Positions 18,436 through 31,317 of a stretch of DNA of 64,000 nucleotides are shown piece by piece. The stretch's first letter is position 1. The number at the start of each line of letters is the position of its first letter. Location of the stretch: positions 80,499,501-80,563,500 of the forward strand of contig NC_092339.1 in assembly GCF_046630445.1 (NCBI RefSeq), in the 5' to 3' direction. The DNA is from Rutidosis leptorrhynchoides. Taxonomy: Eukaryota > Streptophyta > Magnoliopsida > Asterales > Asteraceae. The position numbers were made by a program, and so were the translations under genes. The notes beneath the pieces are model-generated. The model did not search any database. It worked only from the letters and a program-made list of their open reading frames with translations, and was not told the origin of the DNA.

Positions 18436-21192
18436 GCACCGTATAGACTTGCTCCATCCGAAATGCAAGAATTGCAAAGTCAAATTCAAGAACTACTCGA
18501 CCGTGGTTTTATCCAACCTAGCCATTCACCATGGGGCGCTTCGATTTTATTCGTTAAGAAGAAAGATGGATCCCTACAAATATGCATTGATTTTCGTGAA
18601 CTTAATAAATTGACGGTTAAGAACCAATATCCTCTTCCTCGCATCGATGACCTCTTTGATCAATTACAAGGGTCTTGTGTATATTCAATAATCGACCTCT
18701 CCTTGGGTTATAATCAACTAAGAGTTAAGGGGGAAGATGTCTCCAAAACCACTTTTCGGACTCGCTATGGTAGTTACGAATTCCTTATCATGCCATTTGG
18801 TCTAACTAATACACTGGCAGTATTCATGGATCTTATGAACCGCATGTGCAAACCGTATCTTGACAAGTTCGTTATTGTATTCATCGATGATATCTTAGTC
18901 TATTCTAAAAGTGAAGAAGAACACGAACAACACCTTCGACTCGTGCTCGAACTCTTGAGACAAGAACGACTCTATGCCAAATTCTCCAAGTGTGAATTTT
19001 GGTTGAAGGAGGTTCAATTTCTTGGTCACGTTGTAAGCGATCAAGGTATTAAGGTCGATCCCGCAAAAATTGAAGCCATTAGCAAATGAGAAACCCCTAC
19101 TACTCCTACTCACATTCGACAATTCTTAGGCCTCGCCGGGTACTATCGTAGATTCATCGAAAACTTCTCTTTGGTTGCACGCCCTCTAACTGCGTTAACT
19201 CACAAGGGAAGTAAATTCATTTGGTCAACCGAACAAGAATCCACATTTCAAATCTTGAAGAAAAAGTTAACCACCGCCCCTATCTTGTCGCTTCCCGAAG
19301 GCAATGATGATTTTGTTGTATATTGCGATGCCTCGAAACATGGTTTTGGGTGTGTATTGATGCAACGAAAGAAGGTCATTGCTTATGCCTCCCGACAATT
19401 AAAAATTCACGAACAGAATTACACGACCCATGATCTCGAACTCAGAGCCGTTGTCTTTCCACTCAAAATTTGGAGACACTATCTTTATGGGACCAAGAGT
19501 ACTATCTTCACCGATCATAAAAGCCTCCAACACATCTTCTACCAAAAATAACTAAACATGCGACAACGACGGTGGATTGAAACTTTAAACGATTACGATT
19601 GTGAGCTTCGTTACCATCCCAGGAAGGCAAATGTAGTAGCCGATGCCTTAAGTCGAAAGGAAAGGATGGTACCTCTTCGTGTCCGAGCTTTAAACATCAC
19701 CATCCACACCAATCTCAATAACCAAATTTGCGTAGCCCAAGACGAGGCTCTCAAGGATGAACATATCTCTCTCGAACGCTTGAACGTCCTCGCCTCTGGA
19801 TTCGAAGTTAAGTAGACCGGACTCCGATATTTCGCCGGAAGAATTTGGGTGCCTAGTTATGGGGACTTGTGAAGCCTTATTCTAGACGAAGCCCATAAGT
19901 CAAGGTATTCGATTCACCCTGGTGCCAATAAGATGTACCACGACCTCAAGGAACAATATTGGTGGCCGAACATTAAAAGAGACGTTGCTACTTATGTTGG
20001 AAAGTGCCTAACTTGCTCCAAAGTCAAAGCCGAAAACCAAAGACCGTCCGGACTACTTCAACAACCCGAAATCCCACAATGGAAGTGAGAAAGAATAACG
20101 ATGGATTTTATCACAAAACTACCAAGAACGGCGAGCGGTTATGATACTATTTTGGTTATTGTAGACCGTCTCACCATATCCGCCCACTTCCTTGCCATGA
20201 AGGAAACCGATAAAATGGAGAAACTTGCACAACTTTACATTAAAGAGATCGTAGCCCGTCATAGTGTACCATTATCGATTATTTCCGACCGAGATGGCCG
20301 TTTTGTTTCTAGATTTTAGCGTACTTTACAAGAAGCGTTAGGAACACGATTAGACATGAGCACTGCATACCATCCGCAAACCGACGGACAAAGCTAACAC
20401 ACAATTCAAACCTTGGAAGACATGATACGAGCTTGTGTTATCGATTTCGGAAAAGCTTGGGACAAGTACTTGCCTCTCGCTGAATTCTCCTACAACAATA
20501 GTTATCAAGCGAGTATCAACCCCGCACCTTTCGAAGCCTTATATGGTTGAAAATGTCGCTCACCTCTTTGTTGGGCCGAAGTAGGCGACACACAAATCAC
20601 CGAACCCGAACTCATTCATGAAACAACAGAGAAGATCGTTCAAATCCGAGATAGGCTTAGGACGGCCCGTAGTCATCAAAAGAGCTATACCGACACTAGA
20701 CGCAACGACCTCGAATTCCAACTCGGTGACCACGTAATATTAAAATTCGCATCTTGGAAATGTGTAATCCATTTCGGGAAACGCGGGAAGCTAAATCCGC
20801 GGTATATTGGTCCTTTCGAAATCTTGGAGCGGGTTGGAACCGTTGCTTATCGTTTAGATCTTCCGCCTCAATTGAGCTCCGTTCATCCTACTTTCCATGT
20901 ATCAATTTTGAAGAAGTGTTTTGCCGAACCCGAACTCGTCATCCCTCTCGAGGAGCTTATTATCGATGAAAAACTACATTTCGTGGAAGAACCGGTTGAA
21001 ATTGTGGACCACTCCATCAAAATGCTAAAATAAAGCCGAATTCCGATTGTCAAAGTCCGTTGGAACGCCAAAAGAGGGCCCGAGTTTACTTGGGAAAGAC
21101 AAGATCAAATGAAAAGGAAGTACCCTCATTTATTCGTGGATTTGGAAACGCAAGATCTCGAGGAAGAAACAACGACTACTACGCCTACTTAA
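18436..21192 (+). pseudogene. pol: Ty3/gypsy pol: reverse transcriptase, RNase H, integrase, chromodomain-like tail
   Basis: One frame runs from the solo LTR to the TAA at 21190-21192. In order: RT with [16 protein letters not shown] and the catalytic [10 protein letters not shown]; RNase H with [13 protein letters not shown] and ending ADALSR; the integrase zinc region with the CLTCSKVKA half; the integrase core with [11 protein letters not shown] and TAYHPQTDGQS; and a C-terminal region close to Tekay-type chromodomains (VKVRWNAKRGPEFTWE). Eight in-frame stops precede the end (for example 19087, 19870, 20086, 20317, 20395, 20548, 21031). Several are TGG to TGA/TAG or CGA to [11 protein letters not shown] replaces the usual LTNAPAVF in RT. 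It is dead. Confidence 0.9.
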
Positions 21193-21227
21193 AATTCGGG
21201 ATGAAATTTCTTTTAAGGAGTAGGTAA
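21193..21227 (+). other. gypsy polypurine tract region
   Basis: Purine-rich stretch (gggatgaaatttcttttaagg) ending next to the LTR start TGTAAC; similar in layout to the tracts of the LARDs. Confidence 0.8.
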
Positions 21228-23551
21228 TGTAACATCCCGTATTTTTCCGTTTACTTTCCGTTTGATTATTTTAAAGTCCGTAAAATAATTATAACATTTT
21301 CCATTAATGCGCATTTTTAAAATATTTCGTTTAGGTAATTCACGCACCCGCTTTTAAACTCGAGGGACTAAAGTCGCCAAAGGGTCAAACTAGTGACTAG
21401 GTCAACTAGTCAAACCCTTTCTCCTCCACTCACTCATTCACCTCCTCTCTCTTCTTTTGATACTTCCAAATCCTCTCAACTCTCAAACAAAGATTCATCA
21501 TCTATTCAAGATCTAGCAAGCATCAACTCAAACAAATTACATATTTGGAATCCTTGCATATTTCTCTTCGAATCCATACCAACTTCATCTCATTTGGGTA
21601 ACTTTCTAAAAACACTAAATTTCTTGTTCTTGATCTTTAAAACTTAAAAGTGTGTTAATTATTGTCTATGGCTCAAGTCTAACATGAATATATGATTTAT
21701 ATGCTCGATCTTGTTGTTTTGAGTAACTAGCATGAACTTGACAAATGTGTGTGTTTGATCTTGAGATTTGGTTTCTTAAATGTTGTTAGATGTTAAAAGT
21801 GCATGTACTAGCTTCAATTTGATGTGTAGGTTGACTTAGAAAGACTCCATAAACTTAATTGCTAAATTTGTGATTTTGAGTTAGGGTTTGATATAAGTAA
21901 AATGAACTTTTGATGCATTGAATGCTTTGCAATGTTGTTTGTAAGTGTTTAGTTGTATTGTATGCATAATTACCTACGAAACGGCGTATCATGTGTGTGC
22001 ATTTAATTTCCGAATCATCAAAGTGCATTTATGAACTTGAAAGCATTTATGGTGAACATCTAAAGAACTTTCAACTAGGATTTGATTATTGTAAATAATG
22101 ACTTTGGTTGATGAAATGTGTTTAGTTTTATTCCTCATTAAATTACCTTTCCAACGATGTATGGCATGCGTTTTAAATGTTTTCGGTTCATGAGTTATGT
22201 TAAATTGAAGTTTGGTTCGAGACTTAACAAAAATGCAGCAAACAGCACTTTTTCCAGTAAAGTGCACCGCGCAACCTTTAGCGCGCCACGCAAATGTGAA
22301 GGCACAGATGTTTAGCCCCTGTAATGGTGCCTGACCTGATTCCACGCTATAATGCGCGCCGCGCACTCCAATGCGCACCGCGCATTTCCCCCAGGCCAAT
22401 TTTACTTCGTGTTTGTTTTTCACAAATTCTTTCCTGCTTAACCGCAACTCCGATTAACATGAAATTTGGCTATCATGGAAAAATTGTCAGATACCCGACC
22501 CGACCCCGTTGACTTTGACTTTGACCAAGTTTGACTTTTAGTCAAACCTAACCAAATACTTATGCAATCATTCTAGCTTGCTTTTATACTTGTATCTTGC
22601 ATGAAACTTGACAACGTGATTCACATGCTATATAATCAAGTCCTAATGAGCCATAGGACTAATTGAACACTCTGACCAACTTCATGCTTACCGATATTGA
22701 TACAACCTATTGTGTAGGTCGAGACTAGCATTCTTTCTTGTACACGTTTACTTTGTGAAGTACATTTATATTCGTGCACTCAAGGTGAGATCATAGTCCC
22801 ACTTTTACTCTTTTATACTTACATTGGGATGAGAAAACATAAACGTTTCATTTTACAAAGTGAACACAAGTACGAAAACAAACATTCTACGTACGAGTTA
22901 GAACAAAAATGCCTCAATTCGATTATCATTAGTTACACTTGCCGGGTGTAAGCGAAAACTTATGTTGTATGGCCATATGAGTTTGAAAAACCCTCATTCG
23001 AACGGTTCGCTACCGTTATGCGGTTGAAATATATTTTCAAGAATATGTGTAGGTTCTAACACTATGTGTATGGGGTAACGTTAGTTAAGCCTTGATAATT
23101 GGGTGCTCGTGGTAACAAATTTTAGAATGGTTTACTATTATTTCAACGTTATAAATCTTGTGGTTCAACTTACTTACTTATGTACTCACTTACTAAACCT
23201 ATGATTTCACCAACGTTTTCGTTGACAGATTTCCTATGTTTTTCTCAGGTCCTTGAACAATATGTGTTACATGCTTCCACTCACTATTTTGATACTTGCT
23301 TGGATGTCGAGTATACATGCATACATGGAGCGTCTTTTGGCTTTACATTAAATTGTGTCGCATAGGTTTCATTTGTACTTAAAACATTGTAACGTAACTA
23401 GTTGTCGAACTACTTTTGTAAACTTGAAACATCTTTACATTTGAAATGAATGCGACATATTTTTGGTCAAACGTCATTTTAAAGACTTATGACCACGTAA
23501 CGGGACCTAAGTAGACGGCGCTGTCAATGATGATTTTGTCAGGTCGCTACA
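21228..23551 (+). mobile_element. Ty3/gypsy element, 3' LTR
   Basis: 2324 bp, TGTAACATCCCG to GGTCGCTACA, uninterrupted. It carries two pairs of GCGC-rich near-palindromes (about 22262-22294 and 22352-22386). Minus-strand frames across 21989-22447 also exist in the 5' LTR and show no known domain. Confidence 0.92.
22262..22386. repeat. two pairs of GCGC-rich near-palindromes
   Basis: gcaccgcgc and gcgcgccacgc at 22265-22294, then atgcgcgccgcgcac and atgcgcaccgcgcatt at 22352-22386. They stand out from the AT-rich surroundings and occur as pairs about 20 bp apart. Part of the first pair is missing from the 5' LTR. Confidence 0.6.
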
Positions 23552-24165
23552 TTTCTAAATAAAAAAACTTAAAAAAAACTCACCCAAATCTTCAAGGGAC
23601 CACATCCTCTCGCTCGCCACACGTTAAGTTTTTCCGAAACCACGGTTCAACTTGAAATAAATTTACGAACACAACGCAACTACCTATACGCAAAATGGAC
23701 TCTTCTCAAAAAACGCTAAATATCTCGGGCTATTATTCATACACATTGTTTTTTTAATATTATGTTTTCCCTTAGTGTCCCTTCTAACCTTCCGCTGCGA
23801 AGCAGTTTGTGAGTTTTTTCGATTCTCGCTTAGTCAAGGTTAGCCTTTAAAGTTTAATCTTCTTATATTTGAGTTTTTTTTTATATATTATTTGAGCTTA
23901 TCTTTGTTTTTGATACTTTTATTAGAAGGCATCTGAATGGATGTTTCAACAACGGAGATGATGATCAAAATCAATTCGGAAGTAGAAATTTACGATACTC
24001 CACATACTATTGTTATTTCTTCCCTTATTTATGATTTAAGTCTAGCTTTCTTGGGTGAATAGTAGCTGTTTAATAATTTGTTGTGATTAAATTTTAAAAC
24101 CGAACAAGCTGATATTATATTTTTTTATCGTTATGTGAATGATGTTTATGTTTGGATGCACTCTT
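23552..24165. other. unassigned AT-rich DNA
   Basis: Flank of the gypsy element. No coding sequence, RNA gene or repeat boundary recognised. Confidence 0.6.
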
Positions 24166-24645
24166 TGTTGGATGTGTGAAGGATATCAAAACAACAAGAA
24201 AAGTGCGTTTTAGTATTAAGGCGCGCCGTGACTCATTAAGGCGCGCCATGGCTTAACACTTGGATTGAGGTTCGAAGGTTGCAATGCTGGCAGATTCGAA
24301 ATCATGCTTTAAGCCGCGACGCGACTTAAGCCTATGCGGGAGTCTGACGAGAAAAAACGTGTTTTCTTGCTCTTTAAGTTGTTTCCTTGTTTAGATATGC
24401 CTTTATAAACACCCTATTGTAACCCTAACATGTGTGCACGAAATTAATAGTGAAATATCTCTGGTTTGCGCCCGTGGACTAGACCCTTCTCCTTGTTTTG
24501 GAGTTGCGATATAACCACGTTAAATCTTGTGTCGTTTATTTATTGTTTTGCTTTAATTATACGTTTTTCGTTCGTGGGTTAGTGGTTAGTGGTTAGTTTA
24601 AATCACTTGTCTTGTTTGGATCTTAAATCCTAACACTCTTAGTGT
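24166..24645 (+). mobile_element. solo LTR, copia-like
   Basis: 480 bp, TGTTGGATG to ATCCTAACA, with exact 5-bp duplications CTCTT at 24161-24165 and 24646-24650. It contains paired GGCGCGCC motifs (24218-24231 and 24238-24251), a third GC-rich near-palindrome (24311-24327), a TATA box (tataaa, 24404) and an R/U5 part with the cccgtgga...aaccacgttaaatcttgtgtc pattern common in plant copia LTRs. Confidence 0.82.
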
Positions 24646-24650
24646 TTGTT

Positions 24651-25281
24651 AAAACGTCTATGTTCGTATTGTCTGGTTATATCAAAAAAAGAAAAAAAAA
24701 TTCTTTTCATGTGCAGGTTGAAGTTGATGATCTTGAAACCTTTTTTCCTCTTTTTTGAGAATTATGGGGGTCCTGACAAAAAAAGTTCATTAACCAAATG
24801 AGGATGCTAGGTAATTATTTCATGTGCTCGGTTAATTTCCTTTCTTATTTATTATACATAAAGTCATACATAAATTTTATTTTAAGTATACATAAATGTT
24901 TACCTTTCTAAAGTAGTGCTTCTGATCATGTGTTAAGATTTGCAATACTCAAATGAGTTTCGGTAAAATAGTTCCATATTAGTAAAGTTGTATGTGCAAA
25001 GGTTATAGGATTATCTCATAGTCGTTCAAATAAGCATAGTTGATATTATATGTTGAGTTCATAATTAGATTACTACAAAATCAAATTTTCTTAGTGTTGG
25101 TTTGCTACAAGAACTTTATTAGCTAGACATTTATGAACACTCTTCTCCTCATGCACTTTTGATTAAATTTAGCTTTTCTTTATGTTTGTGTTATTACTTT
25201 ATGATGACCAAAGTTATTGATGTTAATATAATATAAAAGTTAGTCACCATTACAACAACATTAGAAGTTGAACAAATTATA
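24651..25281. other. unassigned AT-rich DNA
   Basis: Between the solo LTR and the copia target duplication. No feature recognised. Confidence 0.6.
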
Positions 25282-25286
25282 TGATG

Positions 25287-25735
25287 TGATAAGTTCCAAC
25301 CGTAATCTAAATTTTTCGAGATGTTCAAAGAAGCCGGTTGAAGAAGCAAAGTTGGAAACAATTACGGCTAGCTAACTTTGACAACTCATATGGAAGTATT
25401 CAAATTGGAAACAATGACGGCTAATAGCCAACTTTGACAACACATGGAAGTAGCAAAGTTGAACACAATGACGGCTAGCCACCATTTTGCGTTCACACCG
25501 TTACGCATTCACACCATTCCACCTCCTCAAAGTTTTCTATAAACAGGGGTGAAAACCTCCTTTGTAATTCATTCAGAAAAGAGTAATCACAACCTTGTTA
25601 GTGTGTGTAAGTTTGAGAGTTTTTTTTTATTTGAGTTTTGTAATACTCTTGTAATCTATTCTTATGAGTAATAGAGTTATTTTCTCTCAAATTTTTGTAT
25701 GCCAACGTCCAGACGATCCTCTCATATTCACAACA
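25287..25735 (+). repeat. Ty1/copia 5' LTR
   Basis: 449 bp, TGATAAGTTCC to ATTCACAACA, preceded by the duplication TGATG (25282-25286). U3 carries about three degenerate copies of a roughly 50-60 bp unit containing aactttgacaac and aatgacggcta (TGACG cores) at 25345-25480, a repeated-box arrangement like the stress-responsive U3 boxes of Tnt1-type elements. TATA-like ctataaacag lies near 25538. The primer site tggtatcagagc is at 25738-25749. Confidence 0.9.
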
Positions 25736-25832
25736 AGTGGTATCAGAGCTAGGTTAAAGGCGTTGGTCGAGTTTTTGAGTTTTCTGAAGTTTTCAACCCC
25801 GTTTGTGTTGAAAAATTATTTGTAAGGTGATA

Positions 25833-25947
25833 ATGTCCACTGAAGAGTGAGGATCATCGTCCGGAGCCATGATTATGCTCACTGCCACCAACTACACGTT
25901 GTGGAAACCTTGGATGGAAGATCTCCTCAGCTGTAAGGATTTGTTTG
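25833..25947 (+). pseudogene. gag: Ty1/copia gag, 5' part
   Basis: Begins at ATG 25833 and has a stop at codon 6. It continues as the N-terminal copia gag motif with NYTLWKPWMEDLL (usual NY..W...M...L). LARD2 inserted at 25947 within the GTTTG of the LF codons; the gag resumes at 37317. Confidence 0.8.
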
Positions 25948-26132
25948 TGTGACAACCCGGAAATTTTCGACCAAATTTAAACTTTAATCTTTATATGTTT
26001 CCGACACGATAAGCAAAGTCTGTAATATTGAATCTCAAGAATTTTAAACTATGTTCATACATTCATTTAACCTCGACCAAATTCCGACGATTCACGAACC
26101 ATTATATAATTGGATATGAATATGTATATATA

Positions 26133-26262
<130 letters not shown>

Positions 26263-26946
26263 CTTGAGAATATTAACAAAGTATTAAACATATAATACTT
26301 TACATGAACGTATTTGTTTCAATATGTTTATCGATGGAATTCGAAGATAATATCAAATGATTGATTTATCAAATACATTGTATGATTAAGAGTCTCTGTT
26401 GAGAGGTCCACTTTGATTTAGGAAACCTTTCTTTTTAACGGTATTCGGAATAAATCGTAATGTGATTTACAAGTAAGAACAAAAGTGTCAAATAATGAGA
26501 ATTGGACAAAAGTTAGTGGAAGACTAAATTACATAATAATCAATTAGTGTCAAAACGCTTTTCGATATAATAGAACTTGTTTATTTAAAATGTCTTTGAT
26601 TAAATAACGTATATTGGTTGATAACTTGCAACATGTATTTAAAACGTGTTTACGTACATTAGATATATTTTGATTTCAAATTAATTAAGCAAACGATTGT
26701 AACGCTCGCTTATTGATTCGATTGATATTTAGATTTGTCAATTAGAACATTAAGAGGTTAAAATAACGCTAGTACATAAATGAACTATACTTAGTTAAGT
26801 TTTAAAATGAAAACGGCATATAATATAATAACTCCTATTATGTAAACGATCTTAAGTTACACTTTGAAATATAATTAGTATTTGAAAAACTAAATATTAT
26901 ATTAGTAAATAAATATTTCTAATATATATAAACTTATATTCCTAAA

Positions 26947-26993
<47 letters not shown>

Positions 26994-27330
26994 CAAATAA
27001 TAAAATACAACTTTACTATAAAACGTTTGATTTAAAATAACATATTTTGATAACCAACGAGACATTGATTTATAGAAGCAAATGACCAAAACACTTGAAT
27101 GATTAGGTTACACTTGGAGTGATATATGTATTGATAAGTTAAGTCTAATTATTAATAAAGGTACACGTCGCGTAACGTATAGTGCGAATTTTCTAAGCGT
27201 ACGAAACTTCGTTTGAAAAACCGGAACCAGGACATTAGTCGAGTGACAACGTTCAAGACAATGGAACTAATTGTACACGTTAACTATATACGTAAATATA
27301 ATATAATATTTATATAATTATATAAATTAA

Positions 27331-27381
<51 letters not shown>

Positions 27382-27435
27382 ATATTATAAAGTGTCGGCA
27401 GCCTTGATCGAGTGCAACATGAGCTGGAGAAAGAC

Positions 27436-27512
27436 CCCATGCGATCGCATGGGAATCCCTCTACCAAGCCATGCGATCGCATGGCACATGGATTCAGCAA
27501 AAGTCTATAAAA
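27436..27512 (+). promoter_or_regulatory. paired GCGATCGC palindromes and TATA box in LARD2 U3
   Basis: Two perfect 18-bp palindromes centred on catgcgatcgcatg start 32 bp apart; the second ends about 20 bp before TATAAAAC at 27506. The 3' LTR keeps a single damaged copy (about 35797-35812), with the intervening 32 bp lost, next to the same TATA box (about 35842). The arrangement suggests a promoter-proximal binding site for a dimeric factor, which is inference. Confidence 0.6.
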
Positions 27513-27617
27513 CGCGTCGAGTTCGGTTCATTCAACACACACACACACATATCAATCTATATCTATCTGTATTTATTTATATTATTAATATTAATATTAT
27601 TATTATTATTTTTATTA

Positions 27618-27657
<40 letters not shown>

Positions 27658-28218
27658 CATTATTATTAATAATCATATGATTATTATTAGTAGTATTAGG
27701 AGTAACTATTAATAGTATCATACATAAAATACTACGACGAGGTTCTGCTCGCATGTTTTCAAAACGAAATTTTGAGAGGGATAGAGCTAAGGAAATTATG
27801 GGTTATTGCTTTGGAGGTTATGGGTATGATTCGGGGTATATGTCGTAAGGTCAACCTAGTGTTTATCATCTCCGTTGCGTCTACGTACCTTCCTGCAATA
27901 TTGAATCACAATATTGATATGTGAGCACTCACAACTTAACTTTTATATTAATAATGTATCCCTGACTAGTGCTCGAGTTTATAGGTTTATGCATGCTTGT
28001 ATGTTTAATTTTTGTCGTTAGATAGTTTATGATAAACCACGAATTTGATAATTTTGCGATTGAGATAAGGTATATGATATGCATGTCGTTGGAAAGATGG
28101 CGAAAAATTAATAACTTTTCATTTAGAAAGCGTATGATTTCGATGAACGGATTAAAAAATATCGTCAATTGAATTATCTATAATTTTAAGTATTATTGTT
28201 AAAATGATTAGTATTATA

Positions 28219-28268
28219 GTTATCGTTATCGTTATCGTTATTGTTATCGTTATCGTTATCGTTATCGT
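28219..28268. repeat. (GTTATC)n hexamer repeat
   Basis: About eight units with one variant; the counterpart in the 3' LTR is at about 36488-36543. Confidence 0.85.
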
Positions 28269-29269
28269 CATTATTATCGTCATTATTATTATTATCTAAT
28301 AATCAATATATTATTATTATTATTATTATTATTTTTAAAATAATTAATATTTTTATCAAGACTATCATTTTATTATTTTTATCGTTATTATTATTATTAT
28401 TAAAAGTATCATTAATATTAAAACTATCATTTTTTTTATTAAAATTATGATTTTAAATGAAATATCATTGTTATTATAAAATATCATTATTATAATCATT
28501 TTATTATTATTATTATTATTAAAAATTATCATTTTGACTAGAATTATTATTTTTATATAAAATATTATTATTACTATGGTTAATATTAAAAAGTATCGTT
28601 ATTATTATAATTATCATGGTTGTTAGAAAATATCATTATAAATCTTAAAACTATATTTTCAATTAAATTATCATTTTTAGTATTATTAATAACAACAACA
28701 TTATTAACATTGTTATTATCATTAACATGATTATAATATTTTTATCATTATTAGTAATATTATTATTATGACATTAGTATTATTATAAAAGATTATTATT
28801 AACTATCAAAATTATTATTAGTAAATATAAATATTGTTATTATTATAATTAATATTATTATTATCACAAAATAATATAACTTTTATTTATTTTTATTATT
28901 ATCAATATTATTTTATCAAATGAATATGTGATACCAAGATATTTTACCACATGTAATATAATTACATTAATAATACGTACCATTATATTTTTATGATATT
29001 AAGTAAACTTTATAAATTTTATATATCAAAGTATATATTTTTATCGTATATAAATTTTTATAAATGACTTGTATGTTTTTTACTTTAATAAAATCTGATA
29101 AATATATTTAAATATATAAAACGACTATTTAAGTTATATAATAAACATGTATAGATTTTGAACGTCATTTTGGGTCAAACCGACTTTTGTTGACTTTTGC
29201 ATATCGATCTCGAGCATTAGGATTGTGGTACACTATGAATTGACCTTGATTGTTAGACAGATATTGACC

Positions 29270-29372
<103 letters not shown>

Positions 29373-30302
29373 TTAATATAGGTTCGTGAATCCGAGCCCA
29401 ACCTTCCACTTTTTCAATGACGTCATATGTATTTTTACTACGAAATACAGTATAGTGAGTTTCATTTGCTCCCTTTTTAAATGCTTTTGCAATATATATT
29501 TTTGGGACTGAGAATACATGCGATGCTTTTATAAATGTTTGACGAAATAGACACAAGTACTCGAAAATTACATTCTATGGTTGAATTATCGAAATCGAAT
29601 ATGCCCCTTTTTAGTCTGGTAATCTAAGAATTAGGGAACAGACACCCTAATTGACGCGAATCCTAAAGATAGATCTATCGGACTCAACAAGCCCCATCCA
29701 TGTCGCGGATGCTTTAGTACTTCGAATTTATCATGTCTGAAGGATGTCCCAGAATAATGGGGATATTCTATATGCATCTTGTTAAGGTCGATTACCAGGT
29801 GTTCACCATATGAATGATTTTTATCTCTATGCAGTTTGCGAAATGCCTGATATGAGATGATGTTTATGAGAAATGAAAAAATGAAATCTTGTGGTCTATT
29901 AAAAATGATGGAAATGTATATTGATGATAAACTAATGAACTCACTAATCTTTTAGTTGACACTTTAAAGCATGTTTATTCTCAGGTATTAAAGAAATCTT
30001 CCACTGTCCATTTGCTCATTTTAAAGATATTACATGGAGTCATTCATGACATATTTCAAAAGACGTTGTATTCAAGTCGTTGAGTTCAATAAAGATTATT
30101 ACTAAATAAATGACAAATTAGGTCATTTATAGTTGGATATTATGAAATGGTATGCATGTCTGTCAACTTTTGATGTAATGAAAGTTTGTCTTTTAAAAAC
30201 GAATGCAATGTTTGTAAAATGTATCATATAGAGGTCAATACCTCGCAATGTAACCATATGTTATTGTATTCGTCCTTATAGATTAGGACGGGTCGTCTCA
30301 TG

Positions 30303-30314
30303 TGGTATCAGAGC
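30303..30314 (+). other. LARD2 primer-binding site
   Basis: tggtatcagagc, two bases after the 5' LTR. Confidence 0.92.
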
Positions 30315-30732
30315 GGTGGTCTTAGTGAACCAGGTCTTGCATTAGTGTGTCTAACTAGTAGTTGTTAGGATGCATTAGTGAGTCTGAACTTCGACCGTGT
30401 CTGCATGTCAAAAGTTTTGCTTATCATTTCTAGTCGGAAATCATCTACTTATCATCCGTAGGAAATTACTTGCTTATCATTCTTAGTCTAGACACATCTT
30501 ATTGCATTGAATGCATGAGTAGTGTTTAGACAAAATTCATATCTTAGCGTATCTGCTAATTCATATCGTAGCGTATCTGTTACTGTAAACTTTGCCTGAC
30601 ATATTCCGTAAATTCCTCCGTAATCTATGAAATCTTTTGCTCTATATATATAGATATTCTATGTAATTAGAATACCACTCGATAGTCGGAAAATCATTTC
30701 ATATCGAAAAATCCTTTATTCAATCGTACAAA

Positions 30733-31317
30733 ATGGAACTCGCCACTAGTTCAAGTCCCTCAGATTCCGATATGGAGTCTCACTCGAGCTCCGAAAGCAG
30801 TGCGACCGGAATGGATCAACCAATTAGCCATCATCTATTCTGGATGAATTGAGGATGGGTTTGTAGCCTCCTTAATCATTGGAGACAAGAAGAAGGCAAT
30901 CCTTTCCATCCACCACATTGCCCTCTTGGCGAAGAACCTGAAGCACTTACCGGCGAACCTGTCTGAAACACCATTTTCTCTCTCATTTCTAGAGTATCTC
31001 GTCACAATTACATACTATATCAAATTCTAGATCTTATTTATCCGCTTATCCGAACCGACAATCATCCCGGAGTAATAGAAGAAGTCAACGAGCTTCGCGT
31101 TCGGGTAGTGGCTTTAGAGAATATGGTGCAAAGGTTACAAGCACCAGCAGCAACACCGGCAACAACAGTACCACCATCAGCAACACCAGCAGTATCATCA
31201 TCACCAGCAGCACCCATAACATCACAAGCTCCGCCAGTTCAAGAAATCACCGTGGACATCATTACGAATCAACAACAAGTATGTCATATCAACGAGTTAT
31301 TAACTCATTTCCTATAA
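30733..31317 (+). pseudogene. gag-like leader ORF of LARD2 (two stops)
   Basis: One open register of 195 codons from ATG 30733 to the stop at 31315, broken only by TGA at codons 40 (30850, where LARD3 has TGG) and 78 (30964, where LARD3 has CGC). Segments: Ser-rich start MELATSSSPSDSD, DQPISHHLFWMN, GEEPEALTGEPV, NTIFSLISRVSRHNY, a probable coiled coil (EEVNELRVRVVALENMVQRLQ), then a Pro/Ala/Thr-rich tail. Its position just after the primer site suggests a gag substitute. No zinc knuckle and no known domain recognised. Confidence 0.6.

Noticed and set aside
21989..22447. 152-residue minus-strand frame, partly present at 12274-12573
   Set aside because: Lies wholly in the gypsy LTRs; no known domain, and the repeated occurrence is explained by LTR duplication.
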